Assembly (NCBI GenBank): GCA_949358305.1
Contig: OX442324.1
Location: 4,410,001-4,470,000 of the forward strand
From: Strigamia acuminata
Lineage: Eukaryota; Arthropoda; Chilopoda; Geophilomorpha; Linotaeniidae
Length of the DNA stretch: 60,000 bases
Direction of reading: 5' to 3'
Positions 1-11,248 of the stretch are shown one piece after another. How positions within the stretch are numbered: position 1 is the stretch's first letter; each line of letters begins with the position of its first letter. The notes under the pieces are model-generated. The model was not told the origin of the DNA. It made no database searches and saw only the letters and a program-made list of their open reading frames with translations. Position numbers and translations under genes: made by a program.

Positions 1-2
1 AG

Positions 3-188
3 CGTGGATTGGAATTGGTGGATGGAGAGGTCTATGTGGGATTTGTTCAAGTGTTTTGTACTGTCGATTTCGAATTTTCTAAATTGATTGAGGGCTTTTT
101 TAGTAATTGCTGCGTGTCAGTTGTGCCCGTCGTTCGGTTCGAACAAGCAGATTGTCATTTAATTGTATTTCTACACGGGTTAAAATAA
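3..188 (+). CDS. C-terminal end of an unidentified protein (partial, cut by window edge)
   Basis: An open frame enters from the left edge and stays open for 61 codons to a TAA at 186-188. An AATAAA-type poly(A) signal overlaps the stop. The peptide is rich in hydrophobic residues and Cys (it contains FSNCCVSVVPVVRFE) and ends LHGLK. Its composition looks like a beta-rich globular domain rather than random sequence, but I do not recognise the family and no splice site can be judged because the upstream part is missing. It would be convergent with SH3BGR on the minus strand. It could be chance, since 61 codons is short. Confidence 0.3.
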   Translation, partial: RGLELVDGEVYVGFVQVFCTVDFEFSKLIEGFFSNCCVSVVPVVRFEQADCHLIVFLHGLK

Positions 189-1072
189 ATATTTTTGCAT
201 TTATTTGAATTAAATAAATGTTTATTGTGACACTTTTTAAGTAACAAACATTTCTAAAGCAATGAAATAAGAAAAGAAAATAAGCACCAAGTAATTGAAA
301 AAGGTTTAACAAAATTTGATCATTTTAAGATAATTCGATTCTGAGAAACTTCAATTGGTATAATAAGTCATTCAAATTAAAATTAAAAAAATATTTACAC
401 ACAATTATTTGTTGTATATTATATATATATTAAAAATTATGGTTAGATTTGAGCATTAAGTCTACTACGATTAATCGTGTAAATTCAAGAAAAAAAAAAT
501 TAAATAGCAAAAATTAATTCCACACTTAAGCAATTAATTGATTAATTAATATAAACCATTTAAGCGTTGTTATTCTACGATTAAAATCAAATGTAAACAT
601 TCCACCATCATTGCTGATAATTTGTCCCTTTTTAAGTACAGATTACATCAGACTATTCAAGAAATTGGTCCCCGGTTTGTGAGATCAGCAATGAACACAA
701 AAATATTTAGAGACAAAAAAAATTATGCCATGCCATTATTATATATATATCAAACAATATAACAAAACAAAAAACATGTAGAAACTTTTTAGTTATCATC
801 CATGCAAAGCAGCTTTGATTTCATGACCGACACACCGTTTCATGCTAAATCAGAAAGAAAATAAAAAACAAAAAAATAAATAATTATTAAGAACAAATAA
901 AACACAAACAAACAAACAAACAAATAAATAAATAAATAGATAAATATAAATACGATTAAAAAATAACTCACAAATAAATAATTTAAAATCAAATTAAAAT
1001 CTCAATAATATCTTTCCGCTTTATACATTAAAGTACGAGAATCGAAATCCAAAACTGGGCGCCTAAAATGAC
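189..1072. other. AT-rich 3' flank with simple repeats
   Basis: No gene is visible. The stretch is very AT-rich and should hold the 3' UTR of SH3BGR (minus strand) and of the partial gene at the left edge. A simple AAAC/AAAT tandem repeat lies at about 899-955, and short TA runs lie near 417-432 and 740-750. Confidence 0.5.
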
Positions 1073-2759
1073 TTAATCTCCCTTTCCGGCCCAAAAACTG
1101 TCCTCTTCTTCCTCCTCAACTTCCGCATCATCTTCATCTTTTTTCCCTTCAATTTTCTCGCTTTCAACCTCTGGTTTTTCTGCCTCAACTTCATCTTCCT
1201 CTTCCTCTTCCTCCTCTTCCCCAACTTCATCTTTACCGTCAGTTTTTAGCCTTTTACTCGCATCCTCGCTTTCAATTTCTTCTTCGTTACTCTCTTTCGA
1301 CTCTTCCTCGACCCCATCGTCGTTCTTTTTTCGCTTTTTCGAATCATCTTGCGCCCAAAACTCACCATCTTCTTCTTCTTCTTCTTCCTCCTCCTCCCCC
1401 TCCTCCTCCCCATCACCATCACCCTTTCCATCACTCTCTTTAATGACCTCACCTTCTTCATTCTCCTCTCCTTCCGGTGTGATCGATTTTCTCGTGTCGT
1501 CCTAATAATACACAACAACAACATTCGGAATTTCAACTTTTATAAATCAAAATCTATACTTTGCCATGGTCTCCGTTCGTCGTTTTCGTGTTTACATTGT
1601 TGAAATGATATTGGAAATCATTTCCAGAACATTCCAATTTGAGAAACGGGAAAACCTCGTTGATTTCAACCGCCGAATCAAAATCTTCAAAATCCTACAA
1701 AAAAAAAATTATTAAAATTAATTTAAATTTTTTTTCCTCCATTGAACATAATTAAATTAAATACGTACACCACAGTATACGTCATCATTAAAGAACTGTG
1801 GCGAAAGTGGAGTTTTGTTTGGTTCTCTTATTTTACTGTTCTGGACCATAAACTCCCTCATCGCCTCCAATCCTGGCTCGGTAATATCGATTGGTTCATA
1901 ATCGACTTTACAACTGTCCAAAATAAGTAAAGCCCGCTGTTGTCGTTTTTTAATCTGAAAAAATAAATAAATAAATAAAAATATTAAACAAAAATATTAA
2001 ATATTCCATACAAAATCAAAGTCATCAACCTTTAAAAGCCAAGTTCATGGTTCATGCCTACCTCATCTAATTGCACACTAAACATCCTGTACATACATAA
2101 GCTCCTTTCAATTAACCCACAGGCACAAGTCTGTAGCAAATTTCTATTCTACAAAATACCCGTATTTTATGAAAAACAAATGGGACACGTTCCTCGATCT
2201 ACTCAACGCAATTCTTCTCGTAGCACCCACTTAATGCTTAAAATACACTTGTTCTCAATGTTTGCTCGCAATTAGAACACAAAAGAAGAAACTCTAATCA
2301 TGCATCGCGTATATAATGACCTTTAACTCAAACTGTAGTCATCGCAACATTCCAGAAGCAAGCAGTAAACGAGACGATTATAAACGGGCAATTATGTTAA
2401 TTCATAAACTGCTCGTAATTGCAGGAAACTAATTGAAGTCATATTTCATCGCATAAATTTTTCATCTTTTTTATATTAACGAAAATGTTGAATTCAAATG
2501 CTAATAGTTAAATACGATCGAATTTGCAAGTTGAATGTCTTTAAATAGATGCGTCTGGACCGTTGCCCGTTGAAAAGCAGACTATTTGGAAATGTGAAAG
2601 ATGATCACTAATCATCAGCTTGTTGAATTTGCAGCGAAAAACGAAGCAAAAGTCAACATTTTCGATAAGAAAATAAGGGATGGGTTATTTCCCACGGTTT
2701 CGCGTGCTATTTACCTCTTTGCTGGCTGAAATTCCCGATATGTAGACCTTAATCACCAT
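1073..2759 (-). CDS. SH3BGR: SH3 domain-binding glutamic acid-rich protein (SH3BGR/SH3BGRL family)
   Basis: Four exons in transcript order: 2759-2715, 1954-1769, 1694-1560, 1501-1073; all junctions are GT-AG and phase 0, giving 264 aa. Residues 1 to about 95 form the thioredoxin-like SH3BGR fold: MVIKVYISGISASKE, then RQQRALLILDSCKVDYE, the proline stretch NKTPLSPQFFND and the signature YCGDFEDFDSAVE, matching the family's P-x-PPQ-IFN and YCGD-x-DxF pattern. The rest is a long Glu/Asp/Lys tail, as in vertebrate SH3BGR and unlike the short SH3BGRL proteins. The tail carries FWA twice (GEFWAQD and, at the very end, DSFWAGKGD). These small adaptor-like proteins lack the redox CxxC of true thioredoxins; their exact role is unclear. 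The first intron is about 760 bp. The gene is head-to-head with LCA5. Confidence 0.93.
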
Positions 2760-3491
2760 TTTTGTCGCGGGAAATGATGGAAATTCACCTGGGAATCTTA
2801 TTTAAGTCTCAAGGAGGAACTAAGAAGTGCTTTTATCCACTCACAAACCACCAAGGACCTTCACCTCGCCAGGCTTGACTATCCAACCATACGTACTCGT
2901 ACTCGTCTCGTCCAAGTTCAGCCCCAGCTATCGGCTGCTGTGCAAAACAATTTATACACTTCGCAAACCTACCGCTAGGTTGCTATTGCGTAATATGATT
3001 TTAACATTTTTTTTAAATGATTATTTTAAATTGCATATTGTGGAAATAAAACGAAAGAAGGAAGAGATTAGGAAGAGACATTCGTTAAAGGAAGTAAATA
3101 AAATGAATAACGAGGAGAAGAGCGCAAATCTGATGTTGCCATGGCAACTTATCTCTTTCATGGAATATGCAGACGATATTTATCTGGATTGCAATCCAAG
3201 GTTGTAATTTTGTAATTTTCTTACATGCAATGCGTGTTGTGTAATTTGTTGTTTCTTCCAAATGATTTGGAAATTTTGAATAAAACAAAATGTATATATA
3301 TTTATATAAATAATTTATTATTTAAATTTTATTATTTTTCAGATCAATACAATCTTGGAAGGTATGAAGGCAACCTAAAAAAAAAAATCAATATGTAATC
3401 ACACGAAAGGCATCGATTTTTATTCATCAATACCATGTGCTTGGCCATCTTAATTAATACACAACAAGAATTGTTTTATTCCTATCTAGAA
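2760..3491. promoter_or_regulatory. Shared divergent 5' region of SH3BGR and LCA5
   Basis: The 732 bp between the two start codons must hold both promoters. I see no TATA box I would defend. A pyrimidine-rich acceptor ending at about 3490 lies only 2 nt upstream of the LCA5 ATG, so LCA5 mRNA probably has a spliced (cis or spliced-leader) 5' end. Confidence 0.45.
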
Positions 3492-5499
3492 ATGGCACGA
3501 AAAAGCAATCTCGCTTCTTTACCCCCAGTCCTTCCCATGGTGGAGGAGGAAGAGAATACGATTTATGACAGTGATTTTAGTCCAAGTAGTGATGAACCAG
3601 ATTCAGAGCGAGACACGAAACAAAATTCACGCTTCAGTTATAATAAATCTAGGAAAGTTGGTAATTTTTTTTTTCAATTAATTTTTATTACGGTATTTTA
3701 AATTGTTGTTGTTTTGTTTCGGTCATGTTTAGCTGCAACCAGACACCCATATGCAATGGCCATCACAAATAACAGGCCTAAAAAAGTGGGAAAAGTGAAT
3801 GGCATAATTCGTCAGAATGTCATTAAAGATTCTGACAGTATTGTTGAAAAAGCGAAAAGTCAGAGAAGATTGAAATTACACGAACTTCAAAATGAAATTC
3901 AATTACTGAAAACTAAACAAAAGGTTCTTATTTCTTATTTTTTATTTGATTTTGATAATACAATTTTTTTTTTCAATGTTTATTAAAGGATTTCGAAAAT
4001 GAGAACAAATTATTAAAACGAACTCAAAGACGGCAAGCGGCGGCTTTAAAACGATACGAAGGTAATGAGGGAGAATTGCCATCGTTACTTCGATCACACC
4101 AAGAAGAAGTATATAAATATATTTATAAATAATAATTTTTTTTTTAATTCATTTAAATAAATATTTATATATGAGAAAAAAAATTATGGCGCTTGTTTTT
4201 GATCGATTTAGGTTCGAACTTTGAGAGAATTATTGAAAAAGTCAAATGAGAAACAGCGAATAAGCGAAAAAAGGGAAACCGAAAAAGCAATCGAGTTGGA
4301 GAAAGCGAGGATTCAGCTTCAGCGACTTCAAGCTATTGTACGAGAACAACATTTAGACGAAAGAATATCTCTGAATAAGAAAGTAGACTTTCTTCAAATC
4401 GAATTGAAAGAAAAGGAGACAAAGATCAGAGTATATTAACACACTTCTTGAGAAATGTTTCCGTTCCGTCGATGAATGACGTAATCCTTGTTTACAGGAA
4501 ATGCAACATCATCTGGAACTGCGAGATAAAAATTATAAACACCAATTAGCTATTGAATTTGCCCGGCACAAGGATACGAAGAAGAAATTACACGAAATCC
4601 AAGTCAGAGTTGATAAATTGTCGGTCACACTCAAAGAAAAGGAAAGGGAATTGGAAATAAAAAATATTTACACGGCGCATATTGCAAATAAATCGCCGAG
4701 AAAACCAAGATCTTTATCTCCGAACCGTAAAGCGCAAAAAGAATTTAAAAAATTAATAGATTCGAATTCTTTGGAGCCAGATTTCAAGCAAGACGAAAAG
4801 AATGTAAATTGTTTTGTAAATTTCATTGAATTAATATATATATATACATTTTTTTTAAAGGATACTGTTGAACCAAGCGATTTTTTCTACACGAACAGTT
4901 TGGAAAATCTACAAATAAAACAACGAAACGCGCTACCGAACATCAGCGAAATGAAACCGCAGTCGGAAGAAGAAAATTCAGAAAATCCCTACAATTTCAT
5001 GGACGTAATTCGAAGGAAATCGCTCACTAAAGAAACGTGTGTGGAAAATGCGGACAAACAAGACGCGCAACAAAAGCCAAACGTGTTTTTAAATCCGCTC
5101 CCCGCGCAAACCCGATCCGAGGAAATAGTTTCCGACACTTCTCGAGACGTGAAGCACCGGCAAGAATTTAAAATCTGGGTATCGTCTTCGCGCCCCGTTT
5201 CGGCCGATTCGAACGACAAGCAAATTACAACGTCAACTCTCGAAACAAAACCCTTGAGTGCCAAATCGAAAAAATCCAATCTCATGATGCAATTATTCGG
5301 GAATGTCGACGACGACAACTCGGGGAATATCAGTGATTTCCCAACACCCACGAAGCCGGACTCGGCAATCCGAAGTTCCTCCGATTCTTGCTTTTTATTA
5401 CCCAGAAGGCCGAGAGAAAAGAGCAACGTTCTACCAAAGCAAATGATGAGCCCGATTCCTGGATCGATCGAAGACGAAACCAGCCCACTTCTGTTATAA
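3492..5499 (+). CDS. LCA5: Lebercilin (LCA5/LCA5L), ciliary coiled-coil protein
   Basis: Six exons: 3492-3660, 3733-3923, 3989-4108, 4212-4430, 4498-4803, 4861-5499, giving about 547 aa. Residues from about 90 to 320 are an almost continuous coiled coil with the lebercilin core: ENKLLKRTQRRQAAALKRYE, then LPSLLRSHQEEVRTLRELLKK, KQRISEKRETEKA and LDERISLNKKVDFLQIELKE. These match the vertebrate pattern ENKLLKRLQHRQEKAL.RFE / H..EIRALRE.L.KSQEKER. The C-terminal 200 residues are polar and disordered (SPRKPRSLSPNRK and many Ser/Pro). In vertebrates lebercilin sits at the ciliary base and axoneme and supports intraflagellar transport; loss causes Leber congenital amaurosis. The ATG follows a pyrimidine-AG acceptor, so the 5' UTR is probably spliced. 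The 57-bp intron at 4804-4860 is a multiple of three with no stop, so its retention would keep the frame. The gene predates the vertebrate LCA5/LCA5L split, or is orthologous to both. Confidence 0.88.
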
Positions 5500-5581
5500 A
5501 AAGAATGTTGTTTTTTTTCCTTTCTTTTATTTTAAATGTTAAACAACTGGTGTAAAAATATATATATATTTTTGTAATTAA

Positions 5582-6299
5582 TTAAACTACGTTCTTTAAA
5601 ACTGTTTTAGCTACGGTACTGCACACTGCTAGCCACATAGTGATTCCAATGGCTCCGGGAGATTCCATTGGAAACGAAATAATCTTATTAAACGGGTAAA
5701 GCCAATCTCTTGGAACTTGAAGCACGGAAACGTGTCGGTAGTACCACAGAAGGTAAAACGCAAATGCCCCCTAAAAAGAAAAAAATAAGTATAATAAAGT
5801 GTTATAAAAATCACATTAAAACCAACAGATTGGTGAAATAAACGTACTGATAAGACGTGAAGCACGATGCTGGTCGCTACTTTAACTCTAACCATTGAAG
5901 ACGATCTGACAATTGCTACATTTGATCGTAAAATAATAATTATAAACATAAAAATAAAAAAATAAAAAAATGGTTATGGTTTACATTCGTGGGCAATTTC
6001 TTCTGAGAACTTTCGAATTCTTCGTTGAAGTTTTGCATATTTTGCAAATTCGTCAACCATATTGATTGTAGTCAATTCGATTTTAACAGCAATCAGTTGC
6101 CTTTTGAGGTTGGCGATTCGAGGAGGATCTTTCCAAAATATCGTTGTTAACACCTGGAAAAAGTGAAACAGACATAAACACACAAAATTAGAAAACATAT
6201 CATATTGTGTTGATAACGTACGACTCTCACAAAGGTGTTAATCAGAGCATACGTGAGCGTACTAATCAAAATGCCACAAAACAAGAAGTTGGACGCCAT
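5582..6299 (-). CDS. GET1: GET1/WRB, guided entry of tail-anchored proteins receptor subunit
   Basis: Four exons in transcript order: 6299-6222, 6153-5985, 5915-5848, 5770-5582, giving 167 aa (human GET1 is 174). There is an N-terminal membrane segment in MASNFLFCGILISTLTYAL, a cytosolic coiled coil (RIANLKRQLIAVKIELTTIN, MVDEFAKYAKLQRRIRKF) with the family signature NMVDEFAKYAKL, then two further membrane segments. The end contains WYYRHVSVLQVPRDWLYP and SPGAIGITMWLAVCS, paralleling vertebrate WKYYSVPV..VPSKW...GGVGITCWILVC. GET1 with CAMLG forms the ER receptor that takes tail-anchored proteins from the GET3 ATPase and inserts them. It is tail-to-tail with LCA5 (82 bp between stops) and head-to-head with APEX1 (300 bp between starts). 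Confidence 0.93.
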
Positions 6300-6599
6300 G
6301 ATGGATTTTCTGAGCTAGATGCACGTTGCCATACCAACAGAATTAATTTTAGTAATGGCGATGAACTTATGAAGGACGATTGTTTTATTATTTTACCTCG
6401 CTATTTATATTTAGAATGTATTAAATTTCAGTTTTTGAAATATTATATTTGATTTTGCAAAGTTTCTGGCGAGCAGTAGCGCTGGCCGAGCTAAGTGGCG
6501 AAATTAGTAACCCTACAAGCAACTTCAACCATTTACCCAGCATCAACCATATTTAGGCAGTTGGTCTTTGTTTGATATAATTTCGTTTGAAATTTTGAA
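6300..6599. promoter_or_regulatory. Compact bidirectional promoter of GET1 and APEX1
   Basis: Only 300 bp separate the start codons of the divergent genes GET1 (minus) and APEX1 (plus). No TATA element is evident. Both neighbours are housekeeping genes, consistent with a shared nucleosome-free region. Confidence 0.5.
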
Positions 6600-7944
6600 A
6601 TGCCTCCGAAACGCAAAGTGAGTGCTTGCGTTTAATATTCATTACTATCGGTGAGCTTATTTGAAAGTGAATATTTCTAGGGAAATTCGGCCAATGGCAC
6701 AACTATGAAAAGCAAAAAACGAAAGATTGAAGAAGATCTGAGTGATGATGGAGACGAAGAAGAGGAGGACGAGGTGGAGGTGATGCCGAAGAAGGGAAGA
6801 GCGAAAAAAGCTCCCGCGAAAGCGCAGAAAGCTCCCAAATCTGAAGGCGCTTCGTCATCCTCCATCAAAGATGTCAACTTTGACATCGACGCCGAAAATT
6901 CTGATGGCAAAAAATGGAATTTTAAAATTGTCTCGTGGAATGTCAACGGAATTCGAGCGTGGATTCAAGTAACTTAATTTTTCCACAGAAAAATGTAAAT
7001 ATTCGCGTTTTCAAATAATTTCTGAACATTTTTATTTATAGAAAGGTGGTCTGGATTACATCAAACAAGAGAATCCTGATGTTTTCTGCGTAATGGAGAC
7101 GAAATGTTCACTTGATAAAATGCCACCGGAAGCTACTGTCGAAGGGTACACCAATTACATGCTGTCCGGTGATGCTGATGGTTATTCAGGAGTTGGTTTG
7201 TGGACCAAAACCAAACCCATTAGCACTTCGTACGGCATTGACGTGGAAGAACATGACAAGGAAGGCAGAGTCATAACTGCTGAATTTGAAAAATTTTATG
7301 TCGTCGTTGCATGTGAGTAATTAATATTTGTTTTTCTAGTTTACTTATTTATTTATTTATTTATTTATTCTCTTCTAGACGTGCCAAATGCTGGACGCAA
7401 GTTAATCCGCCTTGATTATCGCAAGAAGTGGGATATCGACTTTCGCGCTTATCTCAAACAACTCGATGATAAGAAACCAGTTATTTTGTGTGGAGATTTA
7501 AACGTTGCGCATGAAGAAATAGGTTTAGATGGCAAAGCAGCAGGTTGTTCGGCTTTATTACGTCATTTTTCTCCAACTTTCAGATCTAGCCAACCCAAAA
7601 ACCAACAAAAGAAATGCTGGTTTCAGCCAGGAGGAGCGCGATGGATTCGGCGAACTTCTTTCCAGCAATAAATTCGTCGATACTTTTAGACAGCTCCATC
7701 CGGAAGAAAAGGGAGCGTACACTTTCTGGACTTACATGATGAATGCCCGTGCTAAAAACGTTGGATGGTAAATGGAGAAAATTCTCTTTTTCTTAATTTA
7801 TTTTTATTAAAATTTTTTTTTTCTAGGCGTTTGGACTATTTCCTCACTTCGGAAGCACTTTTACCAAATTTATGTGAAAATGTCATTCGTAAGGACGTAC
7901 TTGGAAGTGACCATTGTCCCATTGCTCTTTTTCTTCATGTTTAA
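6600..7944 (+). CDS. APEX1: AP endonuclease 1 (exonuclease III family, base excision repair)
   Basis: Six exons: 6600-6617, 6681-6968, 7042-7312, 7379-7522, 7584-7767, 7827-7944, giving 340 aa (human 318). The enzyme cuts DNA 5' of abasic sites. An N-terminal Lys/Arg- and Glu/Asp-rich tail of about 85 residues ([16 protein letters not shown]) suits a nuclear signal. The exo/endo/phosphatase core shows [18 protein letters not shown] (catalytic Glu), [40 protein letters not shown] (catalytic Asp/Asn), [21 protein letters not shown] and the terminal LGSDHCPI (Asp-His pair). The donor at 7522 was chosen because it restores HEEIDLANP; reading on would insert five extra residues. The position of the human redox Cys65 is Val here, so the redox activity described in mammals is not expected. 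An ATTT microsatellite lies in intron 3. Confidence 0.96.
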
Positions 7945-8024
7945 TTTTAAATATAGAAGAAAAAAACTAAATTTTTTTTTTCTTTTCTTTTTTTTTTAAT
8001 ACATATTTGGATTTTACATTTCGT

Positions 8025-8030
8025 AATAAA
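8025..8030 (+). terminator. Poly(A) signal of APEX1
   Basis: AATAAA lies 81 nt after the APEX1 stop and 50 nt before the stop of the convergent TRAPPC3 gene. Confidence 0.6.
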
Positions 8031-8079
8031 ATTTTTCCTTTCATTCAATTGCAATTATTTGAAAATATTACACAACAAT

Positions 8080-8818
<739 letters not shown>

Positions 8819-9096
8819 ATTTGCTGTTGTATCTCGTAAGATTAGCTCGTAAGATTTCTTCGATGGTTATTCGATCATATGTAACTTCGCGGAAGCGCCG
8901 CTCGTGTCGCGTTGTAGGTGGTAACAGCTAGACGAAGAACAGATCTTTCGGTCACAGGCTCTCTGAAGAAGTAATCTGGGTTTTATTTGGCGAACATGTG
9001 GAGATGATGTCAATCCACAGTTTTTATAATTAAATTACGATCGCGGTAGATTTTTTTTAAAAATTACATTTTAGGTGTTGTTACTTGTTGATCAAA
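8819..9096. promoter_or_regulatory. Bidirectional promoter of TRAPPC3 and RWDD1
   Basis: 278 bp separate the two divergent start codons. It contains GC-rich patches (GCGGAAGCGCCGCTCG at about 8889-8904) in otherwise AT-rich DNA, with no TATA box. This fits a short housekeeping promoter. Confidence 0.5.
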
Positions 9097-10051
9097 ATGA
9101 CAGATTATTTGGAAGAGCAAAGAAACGAAATAGAAGCGCTGGAATCAATCTACCCTACGGAGTTCGAAAGTAAATACTTGATTTTTTTAATTCTTTCAAT
9201 TTATTTGGCGTCAAAAACAATCGAAATATTTCCATTTATTTTTAGTTATTGAAGTGGAACCGTTTTATAAGTTTACCATTTTCATTAAAACCGATGAATA
9301 CGACGAAGATTCAGAAGAAGTCACCGGAGGTGAAAATGAAACAATTCGATTGTAATTTAGTCGTTAATTTTCGACTTTTCGTCTATTTTAGCCTCTTGCA
9401 AACTTGAATTCACCTACGTAGAAACTTATCCGGATTTACCGCCCATTATTAACATTACTGACAGCACAAATGTCGATGAAAATGATTCAAATGATTTGAA
9501 AATAGTTTTGACTGCCGAAGTATAAATTTGAACACAATTCTTTAGTGTTGCAATTGTTTTTTTTTTTAACAAAAGAATTTTATTTTATTTCACAGGCTGA
9601 AAATAATCTTGGAATGGTGATGATCTTTACACTAGTAACTGCAGCACAGGATTTGCTGAATACGAAATGGGACAAAGTGCAGAAGAATAAACGATTGGAA
9701 TCCGAAAAATTGCTGCAGGAGAAGGAAGAAGCCGAAATGGTGAAATATCTTTTATATTTTATTTTTTTTTTGGGTGATTTTTTTAATGGATATTGTTAAA
9801 TTTTGCAGAAAAAATTTGAGGGAACACGTGTAACCGTTGACTCGTTTTTAATGTGGAAGGCAGAGTTTGATTTAGAGATGGCGGCGTTGAAAACAACGGT
9901 TTCCAAGGAAGATAACAAGAAATTGACTGGAAGGGAGTTATTCGAGAGAGATCACACTTTAATTCAATCGGACATCAATTTCCTGTTGGATGGCGAAGAA
10001 GATGTTAAAGTTGACGAGTCTTTGTTTCAAGAATTTGGAGATTTAATGTAA
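9097..10051 (+). CDS. RWDD1: RWD domain-containing protein 1
   Basis: Five exons: 9097-9169, 9246-9329, 9392-9519, 9596-9739, 9809-10051, giving 223 aa (human RWDD1 is 243). The N-terminal RWD domain starts TDYLEEQRNEIEALESIYP and contains FTYVETYPDLPPIINITD with the RWD YPxxPP motif. A helical charged segment follows (QKNKRLESEKLLQEKEEAEM), then the RWDD1/DRG2-binding C-terminus: FEGTRVTVDSFLMWKAEFD, LTGRELFERDHTL and VDESLFQEFGDLM. RWDD1 (yeast Gir2) binds the translation-associated GTPase DRG2 and GCN1. An AATAAA lies at about 10069, 18 nt past the stop. The convergent SKA3-like stop is 87 bp away. Confidence 0.95.
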
Positions 10052-10138
10052 TTTTTATTCAAATTATGAATAAACTACAATAATTTTGATTAGTAAATAA
10101 AAAAAAAATAAAAAAAGATCCATGTCAAATGTAAATGT

Positions 10139-11248
10139 TTACATAAAATTATATTTTAGGCTGAATTTAGGTGTGGGTGGTAAATCATCCTCCTCTAGGT
10201 TTTCGTGTATCTGTTGGAAAAAGAAATATAAACGATTATAAAATTTATTAGTGTTGTTATTACTTTTACTAATTTTTTTTACATTTCGCGGTTTGTGGAG
10301 ACAAGTTAATTCTGGTTCTTCGATTTCGTTATCCAACTTCAAATCAATATCAGTTGTAATGTCGAGATTTTTTGAAGTCGTTTCTGCTTGTTTGATGGGA
10401 ATGTAAACAGTCAATTCTGGCGTTTCTGGTGTTTGGGGCGCATCAATTACAGTCTGTAAATTTTGAATTAATGTATACAGAACAATAACAGCGTCTAAAA
10501 TAGTACCGAATCAATTGTATCAATGTGAAATTTTGGAAGTGTTTCCGCGTAAACTGCATTAAAGTTAGGGTTTGGACGTTTTTTTACATCTGTTGATTTG
10601 GAAGACATAAATCGTATTGTAGGTGAACTTAAACCAAAACTTCCTATGTCTGGGGTTTTGGATTTTCGTTCAACAACTTGAGAATCGGAATGCGTTTCTG
10701 GAGGAGTTTGTGGAGATTCCGCTTTCGCAGCTATGTAAATAAATACAGCAAGCTTTTGAGAAAAAAAAATATTTTTTTTGGCAAATAAATTCGAATTTAT
10801 ACCAATATGAGTTTTCTCAAACTTCTCAATGGAAATACCATTGTTTTTGAGTAATTCTATCACTGATGTGACTTCATTTTCAATGGAAGAAACGCGATCA
10901 TTAGAAATTTGCAAATTCTTTTCAATATTTTCGTTATATTCCTTGATTTCTAACAGCTGGGTTTTGGCATCTTCCTGCAAAGGAAAATTAATTGTTAATT
11001 ATATTTCAATTTTGCCAACGAAAAAATCAAATTACTGTAATCGTAGCCACTTGAGACTTAATTTTGTTCAATTCATCCGAAAATGACGCATCCTCTATAC
11101 AATTTTCTTGAAATTGACACAAATCTTGGTCCATCAGTGTCAATGTCCTATCAAATTTCAGAGCCAAATCCCTAAATTTCGAAAGAAATCCCGTCGGTGT
11201 ATCGTCACTCGCCATATTCGAATTTTTAACTTTTGTTTTCGCCGCCAT
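10139..11248 (-). CDS. SKA3: Probable spindle and kinetochore-associated protein 3 (SKA3-like)
   Basis: Five exons in transcript order: 11248-11036, 10974-10803, 10730-10507, 10453-10283, 10210-10139, giving 283 aa. The N-terminal third is helical and coiled coil (FLSKFRDLALKFDRTLTLMD, EIKEYNENIEKNLQISNDRV), as expected for the part of SKA3 that packs with SKA1 and SKA2. The remainder is disordered and rich in Ser/Thr-Pro: PQTPPETHSDS, KTPDIGSFGLSSPT, APQTPETPELTV and, close to the end, LPPTPKF. Those TP sites resemble the CDK1 sites that recruit NDC80, and IGSFGLSSP resembles the SKA3 LSDFGL region. The N-terminus could start at M1 or at the second Met (MASDDTP). The call rests on architecture and short matches, so another small coiled-coil Ser/Thr-Pro protein is possible. 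Confidence 0.5.

Noticed and set aside
899-955. Regular AAAC/AAAT repetition resembling an array
   Set aside because: The unit is 4 bp with no spacers; it is a simple microsatellite, not a CRISPR or satellite array.
1246-1603. Arg/Lys-rich and Leu/Ser-rich open frames overlapping SH3BGR exon 4
   Set aside because: They are shadow frames of the GAA/GAG-rich acidic tail; the Glu-rich frame joins correctly to the three upstream SH3BGR exons.
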